The position numbers and the translations under genes were made by a program. Positions 34,921 to 43,565 of a stretch of 64,000 nt of DNA are shown one piece after another. The notes beneath the pieces were generated by a model that saw only the letters and a list, made by a program, of their open reading frames with translations, was not told the origin of the DNA and did no database searches. Position 1 is the stretch's first letter; every line of letters begins with the position of its first letter. This DNA is from an uncultured Corynebacterium sp. (lineage in GTDB: Bacteria > Actinomycetota > Actinomycetes > Mycobacteriales > Mycobacteriaceae): positions 1-64,000 of the forward strand of contig CALTYZ010000011.1 in NCBI GenBank assembly GCA_943913645.1, written 5' to 3'.

Positions 34921-37776
34921 TTACTTCCTGTTCTCTTCGGTCGCGGTCATATCGAATGCCTCTGGCGGCGGACAGGCACACATCAGGTTGCGGTCCCCAT
35001 ACGCCTCATCAACACGGCGCACCGGCGGGAAATACTTCGCGTGGATCAAACTCTCCACCGGGTAGGCAGCCTGCTCGCGGCTGAACTGATACGGCCAGCC
35101 ACTGCGGGTAACACAGTGGGCCGTGTACGGCGCGTTGTGGATGACAGAGTTTTCGTACTCAACGGTGCCGTCGATAATCTCCTGGATCTCTGCGCGAATG
35201 GAACGCATCGCAGCGATGAAACGATCCAACTCACCCAGGTCCTCCGACTCGGTTGGCTCCACCATGAGTGTGCCGGCCACCGGAAACGCCAGCGTCGGGG
35301 CATGGAAGCCGTAATCAACCAAACGCTTCGCCACATCAGCGGCGGTGACCCCAGAAGCCTCCGTGATCTGGCGCAAATCCAAGATGCACTCGTGCGCCAC
35401 CAAACCATTCTCACCGGTATACAGCACCGGAAATGCCTCACGCAGCTCATGGGCAACATAGTTCGCGCTCAAGACCGCATGCCCAGTCGCAGACTTCAAC
35501 CCTTGCGCCCCGCTCATGGCGATATACGCCCACGGGATCTGCATCACCCCAGGCGAGCCGTAGTAAGTTCCCGCAACTGGCACACCGCGCGCCGGGTTCT
35601 CACCCGCCTGTTGTGTGGCCGGCACATTCGGGTCTGTGGGCAAAAACGGCGCAAGGTGTTTGCCCACACCGATCGGGCCAACACCTGGCCCGCCACCGCC
35701 GTGCGGGATGGTGAAGGTTTTGTGCAGGTTGAGGTGGCTGACATCGCCGCCGAAATCACCCGGGCGGGCATAGCCGGTCAGCGCGTTCATATTCGCCCCG
35801 TCGATATAGACCTGCCCGCCGACGGCGTGAATCTTGTCTGCCACCTCGCGCACCGTGTCCTCGTAGACACCGTGGGTGGAGGGATAGGTCACCATGATGG
35901 CGGCGATGCGCTTGCCGTGTTGGGCGATCTTGTCATCCAAATCCACCATATCAATCGAGCCGTCCGCCGCCGTTGCCACAACCACCACGCGCAGGTTCGC
36001 GAGCGTCGCGCTGGCAGCATTTGTGCCATGCGCCGAGGCTGGGATGATGCAAATATCGCGGTCCTCGTCCCCGTTGGCAATATGGAATTGGCGAATAGCC
36101 AGCAGCCCGGCCAGCTCACCAGTCGCACCAGAGTTCGGCTGCATGCTCACCGCGTCATAGCCGGTGATTTCCACCAACCAGGCGGTGAGTTCGTCAATGA
36201 GCTCTTGCCAGCCCGGTGTGTACTGCTTCGGGGTGAACGGATGCACGTTGGCAAATTCCGGCCATGTGATCGTCTCCACCCCAGCAGTCGGGTTGAGCTT
36301 CATCGTGCACGAACCGAGCGGGATCATGGTGCGATCCAGGGCCAGGTCTTTGTCGCCCAAGGTGCGGATGTAGCGCATCATTTGCGTCTCCGAGTGCATC
36401 GAGTTGAACACCTCGTGCGTCATGAACTCGCTTGAGCGCGCCACAGCAGCAGGGATGCGACGCTGACTCGTGCTCGCATTAACCACCTCGTTGACTCCAA
36501 AACCGCGAAGCAGTGCGCGCAGATCCTCCTCATCGCAGTCCTCACCGAAGGACACCGCAACTGCGCCATCAAGCGCGCGCACGAGGTAGCCAGCTTGCGC
36601 AAGCGTATCGACGATCCCCGCAGGCGCCTCCACCTCAACGACCACCGTGTCAAAGAACTCGCTATGGCGAACGGTCTTGCCGCCGGCTTCGATACTGGCG
36701 GCGAACCGGGTGGCGTAGCGGTGAATCGTCTCGGCGATTTCAGTCAACCCGCGTGGGCCGTGATAGACGGCATACATCGACGCCGTGACCGCCAGCAGCG
36801 CCTGCGCGGTGCAGATGTTGGAGGTCGCTTTCTCGCGGCGGATATGCTGTTCACGCGTCTGCAGCGCAAGACGGTAGGCGGGGTAGCCTTCAGCATCTTT
36901 CGACACCCCGACCAGCCGGCCCGGCAGCTGACGGCGCAGCTTGTCCGTCACCGCCATGAATGCGGCGTGTGGTCCGCCATAAAACAGGGGTACGCCGAGG
37001 CGCTGTGTGGTGCCGATCGCGATATCCGCACCGAATTTACCCGGTGCCTCGAGAAGCGTCAGCGCTAGGATATCGGCGTCAACTGCAACCAGGCCGCCGC
37101 GCTCATGCACAGCCTCAATGATCGGGCGGGGGTCGATGATATCGCCCTCGGTGCCGGGGTAAGCAATCACCGCACCAAGCAAATCTTCCCCGACAACACC
37201 CTCAGCGAGGTTATGCACCTCGACTTCGAGATCAAATACCCGGGCACGTTCTGCCGCGACGTTGATGACCTGTGGGTGCAGCCGTGAATCCAGCAGCACT
37301 CGCCGGCCCTTGCGCACCGCGCGCGACATTAACCCCACAGCTTCAGCAGCAGCGGAAGCCTCATCCAGCAGCGACGCATTGGCAATATCAAGCCCGGTGA
37401 GGTCTTGGACCACCGTCTGAAAGTTCAATAATGCCTCGAGCCGCCCCTGGGAAATCTCCGGCTGGTAGGGGGTGTATGCGGTGTACCATCCGGCGTCTTC
37501 AACCACGCCGCGGCGAATGACTGGGGGAGTGATGGTGGAAGAAAACCCCTGGCCATAAAACGCTTTCAGCACGGTGTTTTTCTCGCTTAGCTCGCGAAGC
37601 CGTGTTTGCGCCTCATGCTCGGTAAGTGCAGCAGGTAGATCAAGCGGTGCGTCAGCCAGAATGCCTGGAGGCACCGCCGCATCTACCAGCGCGTCCAACG
37701 ACTCATAACCGAGCTTGTTCAGCATTTGTTGTTGTTCATCTCGATCAGGGCCGATGTGGCGTGAAATGTAATCCAA
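34921..37776 (-). CDS. gcvP: Glycine dehydrogenase (decarboxylating), P protein
   Basis: The 951-residue PLP enzyme decarboxylates glycine and loads GcvH. Both halves of the long single-chain form are present; the PLP lysine is in NLHKTFTIPHGGGGPG in the C-terminal half. Start is TTG (MDYISRHIGPD) with a strong GAGGAG 7 bases upstream. It is the first gene of gcvPTH. C. glutamicum lacks this system as far as I recall, so the operon marks a lineage-specific gain or retention between aceF and lipB. Confidence 0.95.
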   Translation of the reverse strand: MDYISRHIGPDRDEQQQMLNKLGYESLDALVDAAVPPGILADAPLDLPAALTEHEAQTRLRELSEKNTVLKAFYGQGFSSTITPPVIRRGVVEDAGWYTAYTPYQPEISQGRLEALLNFQTVVQDLTGLDIANASLLDEASAAAEAVGLMSRAVRKGRRVLLDSRLHPQVINVAAERARVFDLEVEVHNLAEGVVGEDLLGAVIAYPGTEGDIIDPRPIIEAVHERGGLVAVDADILALTLLEAPGKFGADIAIGTTQRLGVPLFYGGPHAAFMAVTDKLRRQLPGRLVGVSKDAEGYPAYRLALQTREQHIRREKATSNICTAQALLAVTASMYAVYHGPRGLTEIAETIHRYATRFAASIEAGGKTVRHSEFFDTVVVEVEAPAGIVDTLAQAGYLVRALDGAVAVSFGEDCDEEDLRALLRGFGVNEVVNASTSQRRIPAAVARSSEFMTHEVFNSMHSETQMMRYIRTLGDKDLALDRTMIPLGSCTMKLNPTAGVETITWPEFANVHPFTPKQYTPGWQELIDELTAWLVEITGYDAVSMQPNSGATGELAGLLAIRQFHIANGDEDRDICIIPASAHGTNAASATLANLRVVVVATAADGSIDMVDLDDKIAQHGKRIAAIMVTYPSTHGVYEDTVREVADKIHAVGGQVYIDGANMNALTGYARPGDFGGDVSHLNLHKTFTIPHGGGGPGVGPIGVGKHLAPFLPTDPNVPATQQAGENPARGVPVAGTYYGSPGVMQIPWAYIAMSGAQGLKSATGHAVLSANYVAHELREAFPVLYTGENGLVAHECILDLRQITEASGVTAADVAKRLVDYGFHAPTLAFPVAGTLMVEPTESEDLGELDRFIAAMRSIRAEIQEIIDGTVEYENSVIHNAPYTAHCVTRSGWPYQFSREQAAYPVESLIHAKYFPPVRRVDEAYGDRNLMCACPPPEAFDMTATEENRK

Positions 37777-37890
37777 TGAGTGCTCCTCGCTCGTTGCGTT
37801 ACGCGATGAAAAACACTCTCGAGTTTAGCCGCTTACTCCGTCACGTTATAGGCCCTCCATTATGCGTTTTGATTCGCTGCCAGGTAGGAA

Positions 37891-37924
37891 AACGCCCCCA
37901 GGGGATCAAAACCCAGGGGGCGTT
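37891..37924 (-). terminator. Rho-independent terminator of aceF
   Basis: AACGCCCCC and GGGGGCGTT pair across a 16-base loop. Read on the minus strand the stem is followed by TTTTCC. It lies 47 bases after the aceF stop and before the gcvP promoter region. Confidence 0.75.
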
Positions 37925-37970
37925 CGTCGTCAAGCGTGAAGCCGTTTGCGCTCAGTGCATGCGTGGCGGC

Positions 37971-40208
37971 TTAGAGCCCAAGGTCGGCCTCGAACTCGCC
38001 CGTTTCCACACGGTCCTTAATCGTAGAGACGAAGCGGCCAGCATCAGCACCATCAATCAACTGGTGATCGTAGGTGAACGGCAGGTAGCACATCTGACGG
38101 ATCGCGATGGAATCAATGCCGTCTTCGGTGACAATCACCGGGCGTTTTTCAATCGTGGCCGTGCCCAGAATGCCCGCCTGCGGCGGCGTGAGCACCGGGG
38201 TATCCAGCAGCGCACCCTCAGAACCAATGTTGGTCACGGTGAACGTCGCACCCGACAGGTCATCCGGGCGCAGCTTCTTATTGCGGGCGCGATCAGCCAA
38301 ATCGGCGATCGCCTTCGCAATCTCAGCCAGGTTCAGGTCCTGCGCCTGCTTGATTACCGGCACCAGCAGGCCCTGAGGTGTATCAACCGCAATACCAATA
38401 TTCACATCGGAGTGGTAGGTGATCTCCTTCGCCTCAGCATCGTAGGACGCGTTGACGTTCGGGTGGGACACCAGCGCCTCAGCCGTTGCCTTCACAAAGA
38501 ACGCGAGGTAGGTGATGTTCACGCCGTGCTTCTCCACGAAAGCAGGCTTAACCTGCTTGCGCAGCTCCGCCACGCGGGTGACATCTACCTCCTGCACATG
38601 GGTGAGTTGTGCAGTGGTTTGCAGGGACTCAACCATCTTGGCAGCCGTGATCTCGCGGATCCGGTTGACCTTCTGCGTAGTGCCGATGAGGTCCTGCTTG
38701 CCCGGATCAACCGACTGGGTGGACCAGTTTGCACGCGCACCCGCAGGAGCTGCCTTCGCCTGCGGTGCCTGCTCAGCCGCGTCCTGCACAGGGGCGGTCT
38801 CGGTTGCGGGTGCGCTCGAGCCGCCCTCAGCCGCGGCCAGCACATCCTGCTTGCGGATGCGTCCACCAACACCAGTGCCCTCAACAGTGCTCAGATCCAC
38901 GCCGTGCTTCTCAGCTAGCTTGCGCACCAGTGGAGTCACATACGGCACCTTGCCGTCGCGGTCTTCAAGCTTCGCGGACGCGTTGCTGCCAACCGTGTCA
39001 TCCCCGTCAGTTTCCTTCGCATCCTGCTTTGCCTCAGCAGACTTCGCTGGGGCCTCGGCAGCCTCCTCAGCTGGGGTGTCCTTCGCGTCAACATCCTCAG
39101 CGTCCTCCGCGACGTCTGAGTCATCCGAGTCATTTGCGTCATCTGCGTCAGCGGTGTCAGCGGCGGAGCTTGCAGCGTCAGCGTCACCGATCACGGCGAT
39201 CACATCGCCGACTTCTACGGTGTCATCTTCTTCCGCGAGGATTTCAACCAGGGTGCCGGCAACCGGCGACGGAATTTCCGTATCCACCTTGTCGGTGGAG
39301 ACCTCCAGCAGTGGCTCATCCACGTCGACCTCGTCACCGACGGACTTCAACCAGGTAGTGATCGTGCCCTCAGTGACAGATTCACCCAGCTCCGGCATCT
39401 CCACCTTGGTGCCTTCTGCGGAGCCTTTCGTATCGGTCGAAGATGGCTTCGATTCGGACTTCTTCGGTGCCTCCGCAGGAGTTGTTGTCTCTTCTTCTGC
39501 AGCGTTCGACTCGGTGGCCTCATCATCCTTGTCTGCCTCGTCATCGTCGCTGCCACCGCTCGGCTTCGCGTTCGCGTCACCAATGCGGGCGATCACATCG
39601 CCGACTTCTACGGTGTCATCTTCTTCCGCGAGGATTTCAACCAGGGTGCCGGCAACCGGCGACGGAATTTCCGTATCCACCTTGTCGGTGGAGACCTCCA
39701 GCAGTGGCTCATCCACGTCGACCTCGTCACCGACGGACTTCAACCAGGTAGTGATCGTGCCCTCAGTGACAGATTCACCCAGCTCCGGCATCTCAACATC
39801 CGTCGTCGAGCCGGATGAGGAGCCCTTGGCAGACTTGTCCCCGGATTGCTTCGCATCCTTGTCAGCGTCATCAGCCTTGTCCGCAGAGTCCTTAGCGTCC
39901 TTGTCGTCCTCGTCGTCCTTGGCGTCTTTCGCTGCGTCCGTTGCGTCGTCGGAGACGGGTGCGTCTTCGCCCTCTTCACCGATAACGGCGATCACATCAC
40001 CGACCTCAACAGTGTCGTCTTCCTCGGCTTTAATCTCGATCAGAGTGCCCGCAACGGGAGACGGGATCTCGGTGTCGACCTTGTCAGTGGAAACCTCGAG
40101 CAGTGGCTCGTCGACCTCCACGGTGTCGCCGACCTCTTTAAGCCACGTGGTAATCGTGCCTTCGGTCACCGACTCGCCCAGCTCGGGCATCTCTACTGAG
40201 TGCGCCAT
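37971..40208 (-). CDS. aceF: Dihydrolipoamide acyltransferase (pyruvate dehydrogenase E2) with three lipoyl domains
   Basis: The 745-residue protein has three lipoyl domains (about residues 1-78, 136-213 and 266-344), each with the lipoyl lysine in EVSTDKVDTEIPSP, joined by long acidic Ala/Asp/Glu linkers. A subunit-binding domain lies near residues 430-465 and the catalytic domain ends with the active-site DHQLIDGADAGRF. In corynebacteria this E2 serves pyruvate dehydrogenase and also works with OdhA, hence the sucB label in some annotations. Domains 2 and 3 are identical at the DNA level over 207 bp. A Shine-Dalgarno AGGA precedes the ATG. Confidence 0.93.
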   Translation of the reverse strand: MAHSVEMPELGESVTEGTITTWLKEVGDTVEVDEPLLEVSTDKVDTEIPSPVAGTLIEIKAEEDDTVEVGDVIAVIGEEGEDAPVSDDATDAAKDAKDDEDDKDAKDSADKADDADKDAKQSGDKSAKGSSSGSTTDVEMPELGESVTEGTITTWLKSVGDEVDVDEPLLEVSTDKVDTEIPSPVAGTLVEILAEEDDTVEVGDVIARIGDANAKPSGGSDDDEADKDDEATESNAAEEETTTPAEAPKKSESKPSSTDTKGSAEGTKVEMPELGESVTEGTITTWLKSVGDEVDVDEPLLEVSTDKVDTEIPSPVAGTLVEILAEEDDTVEVGDVIAVIGDADAASSAADTADADDANDSDDSDVAEDAEDVDAKDTPAEEAAEAPAKSAEAKQDAKETDGDDTVGSNASAKLEDRDGKVPYVTPLVRKLAEKHGVDLSTVEGTGVGGRIRKQDVLAAAEGGSSAPATETAPVQDAAEQAPQAKAAPAGARANWSTQSVDPGKQDLIGTTQKVNRIREITAAKMVESLQTTAQLTHVQEVDVTRVAELRKQVKPAFVEKHGVNITYLAFFVKATAEALVSHPNVNASYDAEAKEITYHSDVNIGIAVDTPQGLLVPVIKQAQDLNLAEIAKAIADLADRARNKKLRPDDLSGATFTVTNIGSEGALLDTPVLTPPQAGILGTATIEKRPVIVTEDGIDSIAIRQMCYLPFTYDHQLIDGADAGRFVSTIKDRVETGEFEADLGL
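39195..39401 (-). repeat. 207-bp perfect direct repeat, copy in lipoyl domain 3 of aceF
   Basis: Identical base for base to 39588-39794 at an offset of 393 bp (131 codons). It codes for residues near 269-338. Confidence 0.95.
39588..39794 (-). repeat. 207-bp perfect direct repeat, copy in lipoyl domain 2 of aceF
   Basis: Identical to 39195-39401. It codes for residues near 139-207. Lipoyl domain 1 (40000-40200) encodes a similar protein but differs at many third codon positions. Confidence 0.95.
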
Positions 40209-40366
40209 ATTTCCTAAGTCTCCTCATGAAAATTGTGGAAGGTATACGCAGTACGAGACTACCCGCAAACAGGCGCACTCGTTGCCGTGCGCGGCGGGAG
40301 GTTTACCGCCGATTTTATGGTTTGCGCCACCAGCCACACGCATTTCAGCCGGCTCCTGCAAATCCG

Positions 40367-40372
40367 TAAGAT
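40367..40372 (+). promoter_or_regulatory. Predicted -10 element of the 131-residue protein gene (leaderless type)
   Basis: TAAGAT ends 7 bases before GTG 40380 and is the main argument for that start. Confidence 0.5.
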
Positions 40373-40379
40373 ATGCCAC

Positions 40380-40775
40380 GTGTTCAACCTCTTCGGCAAA
40401 GCCAAGCGCAACTCCAGCTTCACCCCGCCGCGTGCCCCAGGGGAGACGATCCGCTCCGACGACGCGGACTACCTTTGCAACTGGGTAGCTGGGCGCGCGT
40501 TCGTAGAAGGCTATGTGGAGCCGGAGACCATGGTCAACGAGATGTCCGTTGTGCTGGTTGATGAACACGGCAATTACACCCGGCGACGCATCGGCGGCCC
40601 GAAAGGGATAGATGCGGTACGAAAGCTGCTGGGCATAACGCTTTACGACGTCGAGGAGACAGGTTATCCAGACCGCATGCGCAAGAAAATCGAGCAGGAG
40701 CGGATCTTGCGCAAACGGGAGGAACAACGCCAACGGCGGGCGAAATTCGACCGGGGCGAAAACCCCTACGCCTAA
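40380..40775 (+). CDS. Conserved hypothetical protein
   Basis: The 131-residue protein begins MFNLFGKAKRNSSFTPP. It has a central part with NEMSVVLVDEHGNYTRRRIGGPKG and a basic, probably helical C-terminus (RMRKKIEQERILRKREEQ). The open frame extends upstream to a TTG at 40233, but no good start exists there. I recall an equivalent gene between aceF and pepB in other corynebacteria; no function is known. It is divergent from aceF. Confidence 0.65.
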   Translation: MFNLFGKAKRNSSFTPPRAPGETIRSDDADYLCNWVAGRAFVEGYVEPETMVNEMSVVLVDEHGNYTRRRIGGPKGIDAVRKLLGITLYDVEETGYPDRMRKKIEQERILRKREEQRQRRAKFDRGENPYA

Positions 40776-40778
40776 GGG

Positions 40779-42350
40779 CTAGACGCCTTCACCTGCCACC
40801 GGCACCAGCTCACCTGCTGCGATGCGGCGAATGACCTGCGTGATGGTGCGCACCGGCACGCCGGTCGCGCGTGCCGGGGTGAAACCGTAGGCGGAACCGC
40901 CGTTCCAGGCTGGGCCAGCAATATCAATATGCGCCCACTGCGTTTCTTCCGGCACAAACTGTGACAGGTACAAGCCTGCGAAGCACATCCCCCCAGTACG
41001 CGCGTTGTGGACGTTGCGCACGTCAGCCACTGGGGATTTGAGCTCCTCAACCTGCTCGTCAAGAAGCGGCATAGCCCACGCAGGTTCTCCTACCTCACGT
41101 CCTGATTCAGCGACGGCGTCGCGCAGCGCATCCGAACCCATCACCGCAGCGGTGCGAGCCCCCAGGGCAACGAGTTGCGCGCCAGTCAGCGTCGCGGTTT
41201 CGATCAGATACGCTGGCGCACCCGCTGTTGCGTCGCCCTCACAGGCACGGGCAATCGCATCCGCCAACACCAAACGCCCCTCCGCATCGGTGTTGAGCAC
41301 CTCACTGGTGATGCCGCCATAGTGGGTGATCACGTCTCCTGGGCGAGTAGCGGAGCCAGAGGGCATGTTTTCAGCCAGGGGAAGCCACGCGTCAATCCGC
41401 ACGGGCTCACCCAGGCGGGCGGCAGCCACAATCGCGCCCAGCTGGGCAGCTGAACCACCCATATCAGAGATCATGTCTTCCATCTTCGAAGCGGGCTTAA
41501 TGGAAATGCCACCAGTGTCAAAGGTGATGCCTTTGCCAACGAGTGCGACCGCCCCACCTGATGTTTTCGTCCCATCTGGCGCCCACGTCAAGTGCACCAG
41601 CCGCGGTGGACGTGCAGACCCACCGCCAACGGCGAGGATGCCGCCGTAGCCGTGCTGCGCAAGCTGTTGTTCGTCCAAGATCTCGCAGCTCAGACCCACC
41701 TGCTCGGCGACTTCCTGCATCACTGCGGCATACGACTCGGGGTAAAGATAGTTCGCCGGGGTGTTGACCAGGTCGCGCGCGAGATTCACCGACTCAGCGA
41801 CAATCACCGCCTGCTCAAACGCCACACGTTCAGCTTCAGGTGCGACCACCGTGACTGTTGTGGTCTCGGTGGTGTTGGGGGCAGCGTCGGTATCGGGCTC
41901 CGAAGATTTGAAACCGCTGTAGGTGTAGCCGCCCAGCAGCAAGCCCTCGACAACCGCCGTGGTGCCGAACTCGGTGCTCACCACAGCGTGTTCAATGCCT
42001 TTCAGCGATCGGGCGCCAGCACCGTACGCACGCCGGACAGCGTCCTCATCCACCGCATCAGCATCGCCGAGCCCAACACAGATATACAACGTCGAGTCGA
42101 GCACCACGCGGGTGGTTTCACCAGCAATTCCTTTCGCGCCAAGGGCGACAAGCGCGTCGAGCAACCCCTCAACTGTCAGTGCGGTTACCGGCAACTCCAC
42201 GTCGCCGTCTGCGTTGACCACCGGAACAATGCGCACAACACCTGCACCGGTGCCTTGTTCGGACCTAGGTGTTTCGGCTCCGGGAGAGAACTCCAAAGTG
42301 GGCGTGAATCCGCGAGCCGGCAGTGAGAGATCAAACGCCATGGTCAGCAT
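40779..42350 (-). CDS. pepB: Leucyl aminopeptidase (M17)
   Basis: The 523-residue protein has the M17 metal-binding stretch VGKGITFDTGGISIKP and the signature NTDAEGRLVLADA in the C-terminal catalytic domain. The two-metal enzyme removes N-terminal residues, especially leucine, from peptides. Start is ATG 42350 or ATG 42341; AAAGG lies 3 and 12 bases before these. It is divergent from ilvE. Confidence 0.92.
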   Translation of the reverse strand: MLTMAFDLSLPARGFTPTLEFSPGAETPRSEQGTGAGVVRIVPVVNADGDVELPVTALTVEGLLDALVALGAKGIAGETTRVVLDSTLYICVGLGDADAVDEDAVRRAYGAGARSLKGIEHAVVSTEFGTTAVVEGLLLGGYTYSGFKSSEPDTDAAPNTTETTTVTVVAPEAERVAFEQAVIVAESVNLARDLVNTPANYLYPESYAAVMQEVAEQVGLSCEILDEQQLAQHGYGGILAVGGGSARPPRLVHLTWAPDGTKTSGGAVALVGKGITFDTGGISIKPASKMEDMISDMGGSAAQLGAIVAAARLGEPVRIDAWLPLAENMPSGSATRPGDVITHYGGITSEVLNTDAEGRLVLADAIARACEGDATAGAPAYLIETATLTGAQLVALGARTAAVMGSDALRDAVAESGREVGEPAWAMPLLDEQVEELKSPVADVRNVHNARTGGMCFAGLYLSQFVPEETQWAHIDIAGPAWNGGSAYGFTPARATGVPVRTITQVIRRIAAGELVPVAGEGV

Positions 42351-42451
42351 GCACCTTTCTGTTCAGGGGAGTACAGGAATACTCAGCAACGTTGAGCGTT
42401 GTCCGAGGTTACTACCGGTCCGAGCGTACCTGTCGCGTTGGCGGTGAAGAG

Positions 42452-42457
42452 TAGGGT
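42452..42457 (+). promoter_or_regulatory. Predicted -10 element of ilvE (leaderless type)
   Basis: TAGGGT ends 7 bases before ATG 42465 and supports this start over an earlier in-frame codon. Confidence 0.5.
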
Positions 42458-42464
42458 ATTGGCC

Positions 42465-43565
42465 ATGAGTGCTCTGGAATTTGCCGTGACCCTGAACAAT
42501 GCGCCCGCCTCCGAGGAAGAGCGCGCCGCAATCTTGGCCAATCCAGCGTTCGGCCAGACGTTCACTGACCATATGGTTTCCATCGATTGGGACGAGGAGC
42601 ACGGATGGCATGACGCGCAGGTTCGGCCATACGGGCCCATGTCCTTCGAGCCTGCCACCAATGTGCTGCACTACGGGCAGGCCATCTTCGAAGGACTCAA
42701 GGCCTACCGCCACGCAGACGATTCCATCACCACCTTCCGGCCGCAGGAGAATGCGGCGCGGATGCAGCACTCCGCGCGCCGCCTTGCCATGCCGGAACTA
42801 CCAGAGGACATCTTCATCGAGTCACTGCGCCAGCTCGTCAGTATTGACCGTGCGTGGGTCTCAGAAGCCGGCGGAGAAGCCGCCCTGTATTTGCGCCCAT
42901 TCATGGTCGGCACTGAGCCCACCTTAGGAGTCAAACCATCCGCCACCTACACCTACGCTGTGATCGCTTCCCCCGCCGGCGCATATTTCAAAGGTGGGGT
43001 CAAACCAGTAAGCGTTTGGATCTCAGAGGAATACGTTCGAGCCGCTCCCGGTGGCACCGGGGATGCGAAATTTGCCGGCAACTACGCCGCATCCTTGTTG
43101 GCGCAGGCCGAGGCGGAAAAGAAAGGGTGTGACCAGGTGGTGTGGCTTGATGCCATCGAGCGCACCTACATTGAGGAAATGGGCGGGATGAACCTGATGT
43201 TCATCGAGGGCAGCGGTGCTGATGCCACCGTGGTCACACCTGCCCTCTCCGGTTCGTTGCTTGCCGGGATTACCCGCAAATCGATCTTGCAGCTCGCCGA
43301 GGATCTCGGGTACCGCACCGAGGAACGCCGCGTCACCGTCGATGAATGGCGTGAAGGTGCGCAATCCGGACGCATCACGGAAACGCTTGCATGCGGTACC
43401 GCTGCGGTGATCACCCCGGTTGGCCGCGTCCTCTCCGCCCATGGCGAGTTTGAGGTCAACAATAGTCAGGCAGGCCCCATCACCATGCAGCTGCGGGAGC
43501 GTCTGCGCGGAATCCAAAACGGCACAGTAGAAGACGTCCACGGCTGGAACTACCAGCTGGTCTAG
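42465..43565 (+). CDS. ilvE: Branched-chain amino acid aminotransferase
   Basis: The 366-residue fold-type IV PLP enzyme has HYGQAIFEGLKAYRH, NYAASLLAQAEAEKKG with the region after the PLP lysine, VVWLDAIERTYIEEMGGMN, and TEERRVTVDEW. It makes or degrades valine, leucine and isoleucine by transamination with glutamate. The stop codon overlaps the convergent cobT stop at CTAG. Confidence 0.95.
   Translation: MSALEFAVTLNNAPASEEERAAILANPAFGQTFTDHMVSIDWDEEHGWHDAQVRPYGPMSFEPATNVLHYGQAIFEGLKAYRHADDSITTFRPQENAARMQHSARRLAMPELPEDIFIESLRQLVSIDRAWVSEAGGEAALYLRPFMVGTEPTLGVKPSATYTYAVIASPAGAYFKGGVKPVSVWISEEYVRAAPGGTGDAKFAGNYAASLLAQAEAEKKGCDQVVWLDAIERTYIEEMGGMNLMFIEGSGADATVVTPALSGSLLAGITRKSILQLAEDLGYRTEERRVTVDEWREGAQSGRITETLACGTAAVITPVGRVLSAHGEFEVNNSQAGPITMQLRERLRGIQNGTVEDVHGWNYQLV

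Noticed and set aside
34918..36435. 505-codon plus-strand frame
   Set aside because: Antisense shadow of gcvP with no recognisable domain.
37777..37970. Glycine riboswitch before gcvP
   Set aside because: The gap has only the aceF terminator and a Shine-Dalgarno; the conserved riboswitch core was not found and the space is small.
38512..40488. 658-codon plus-strand frame antisense to aceF, very rich in S, T and P
   Set aside because: It is the mirror of the acidic and Ala-rich E2 linkers and lipoyl repeats, not a surface protein.
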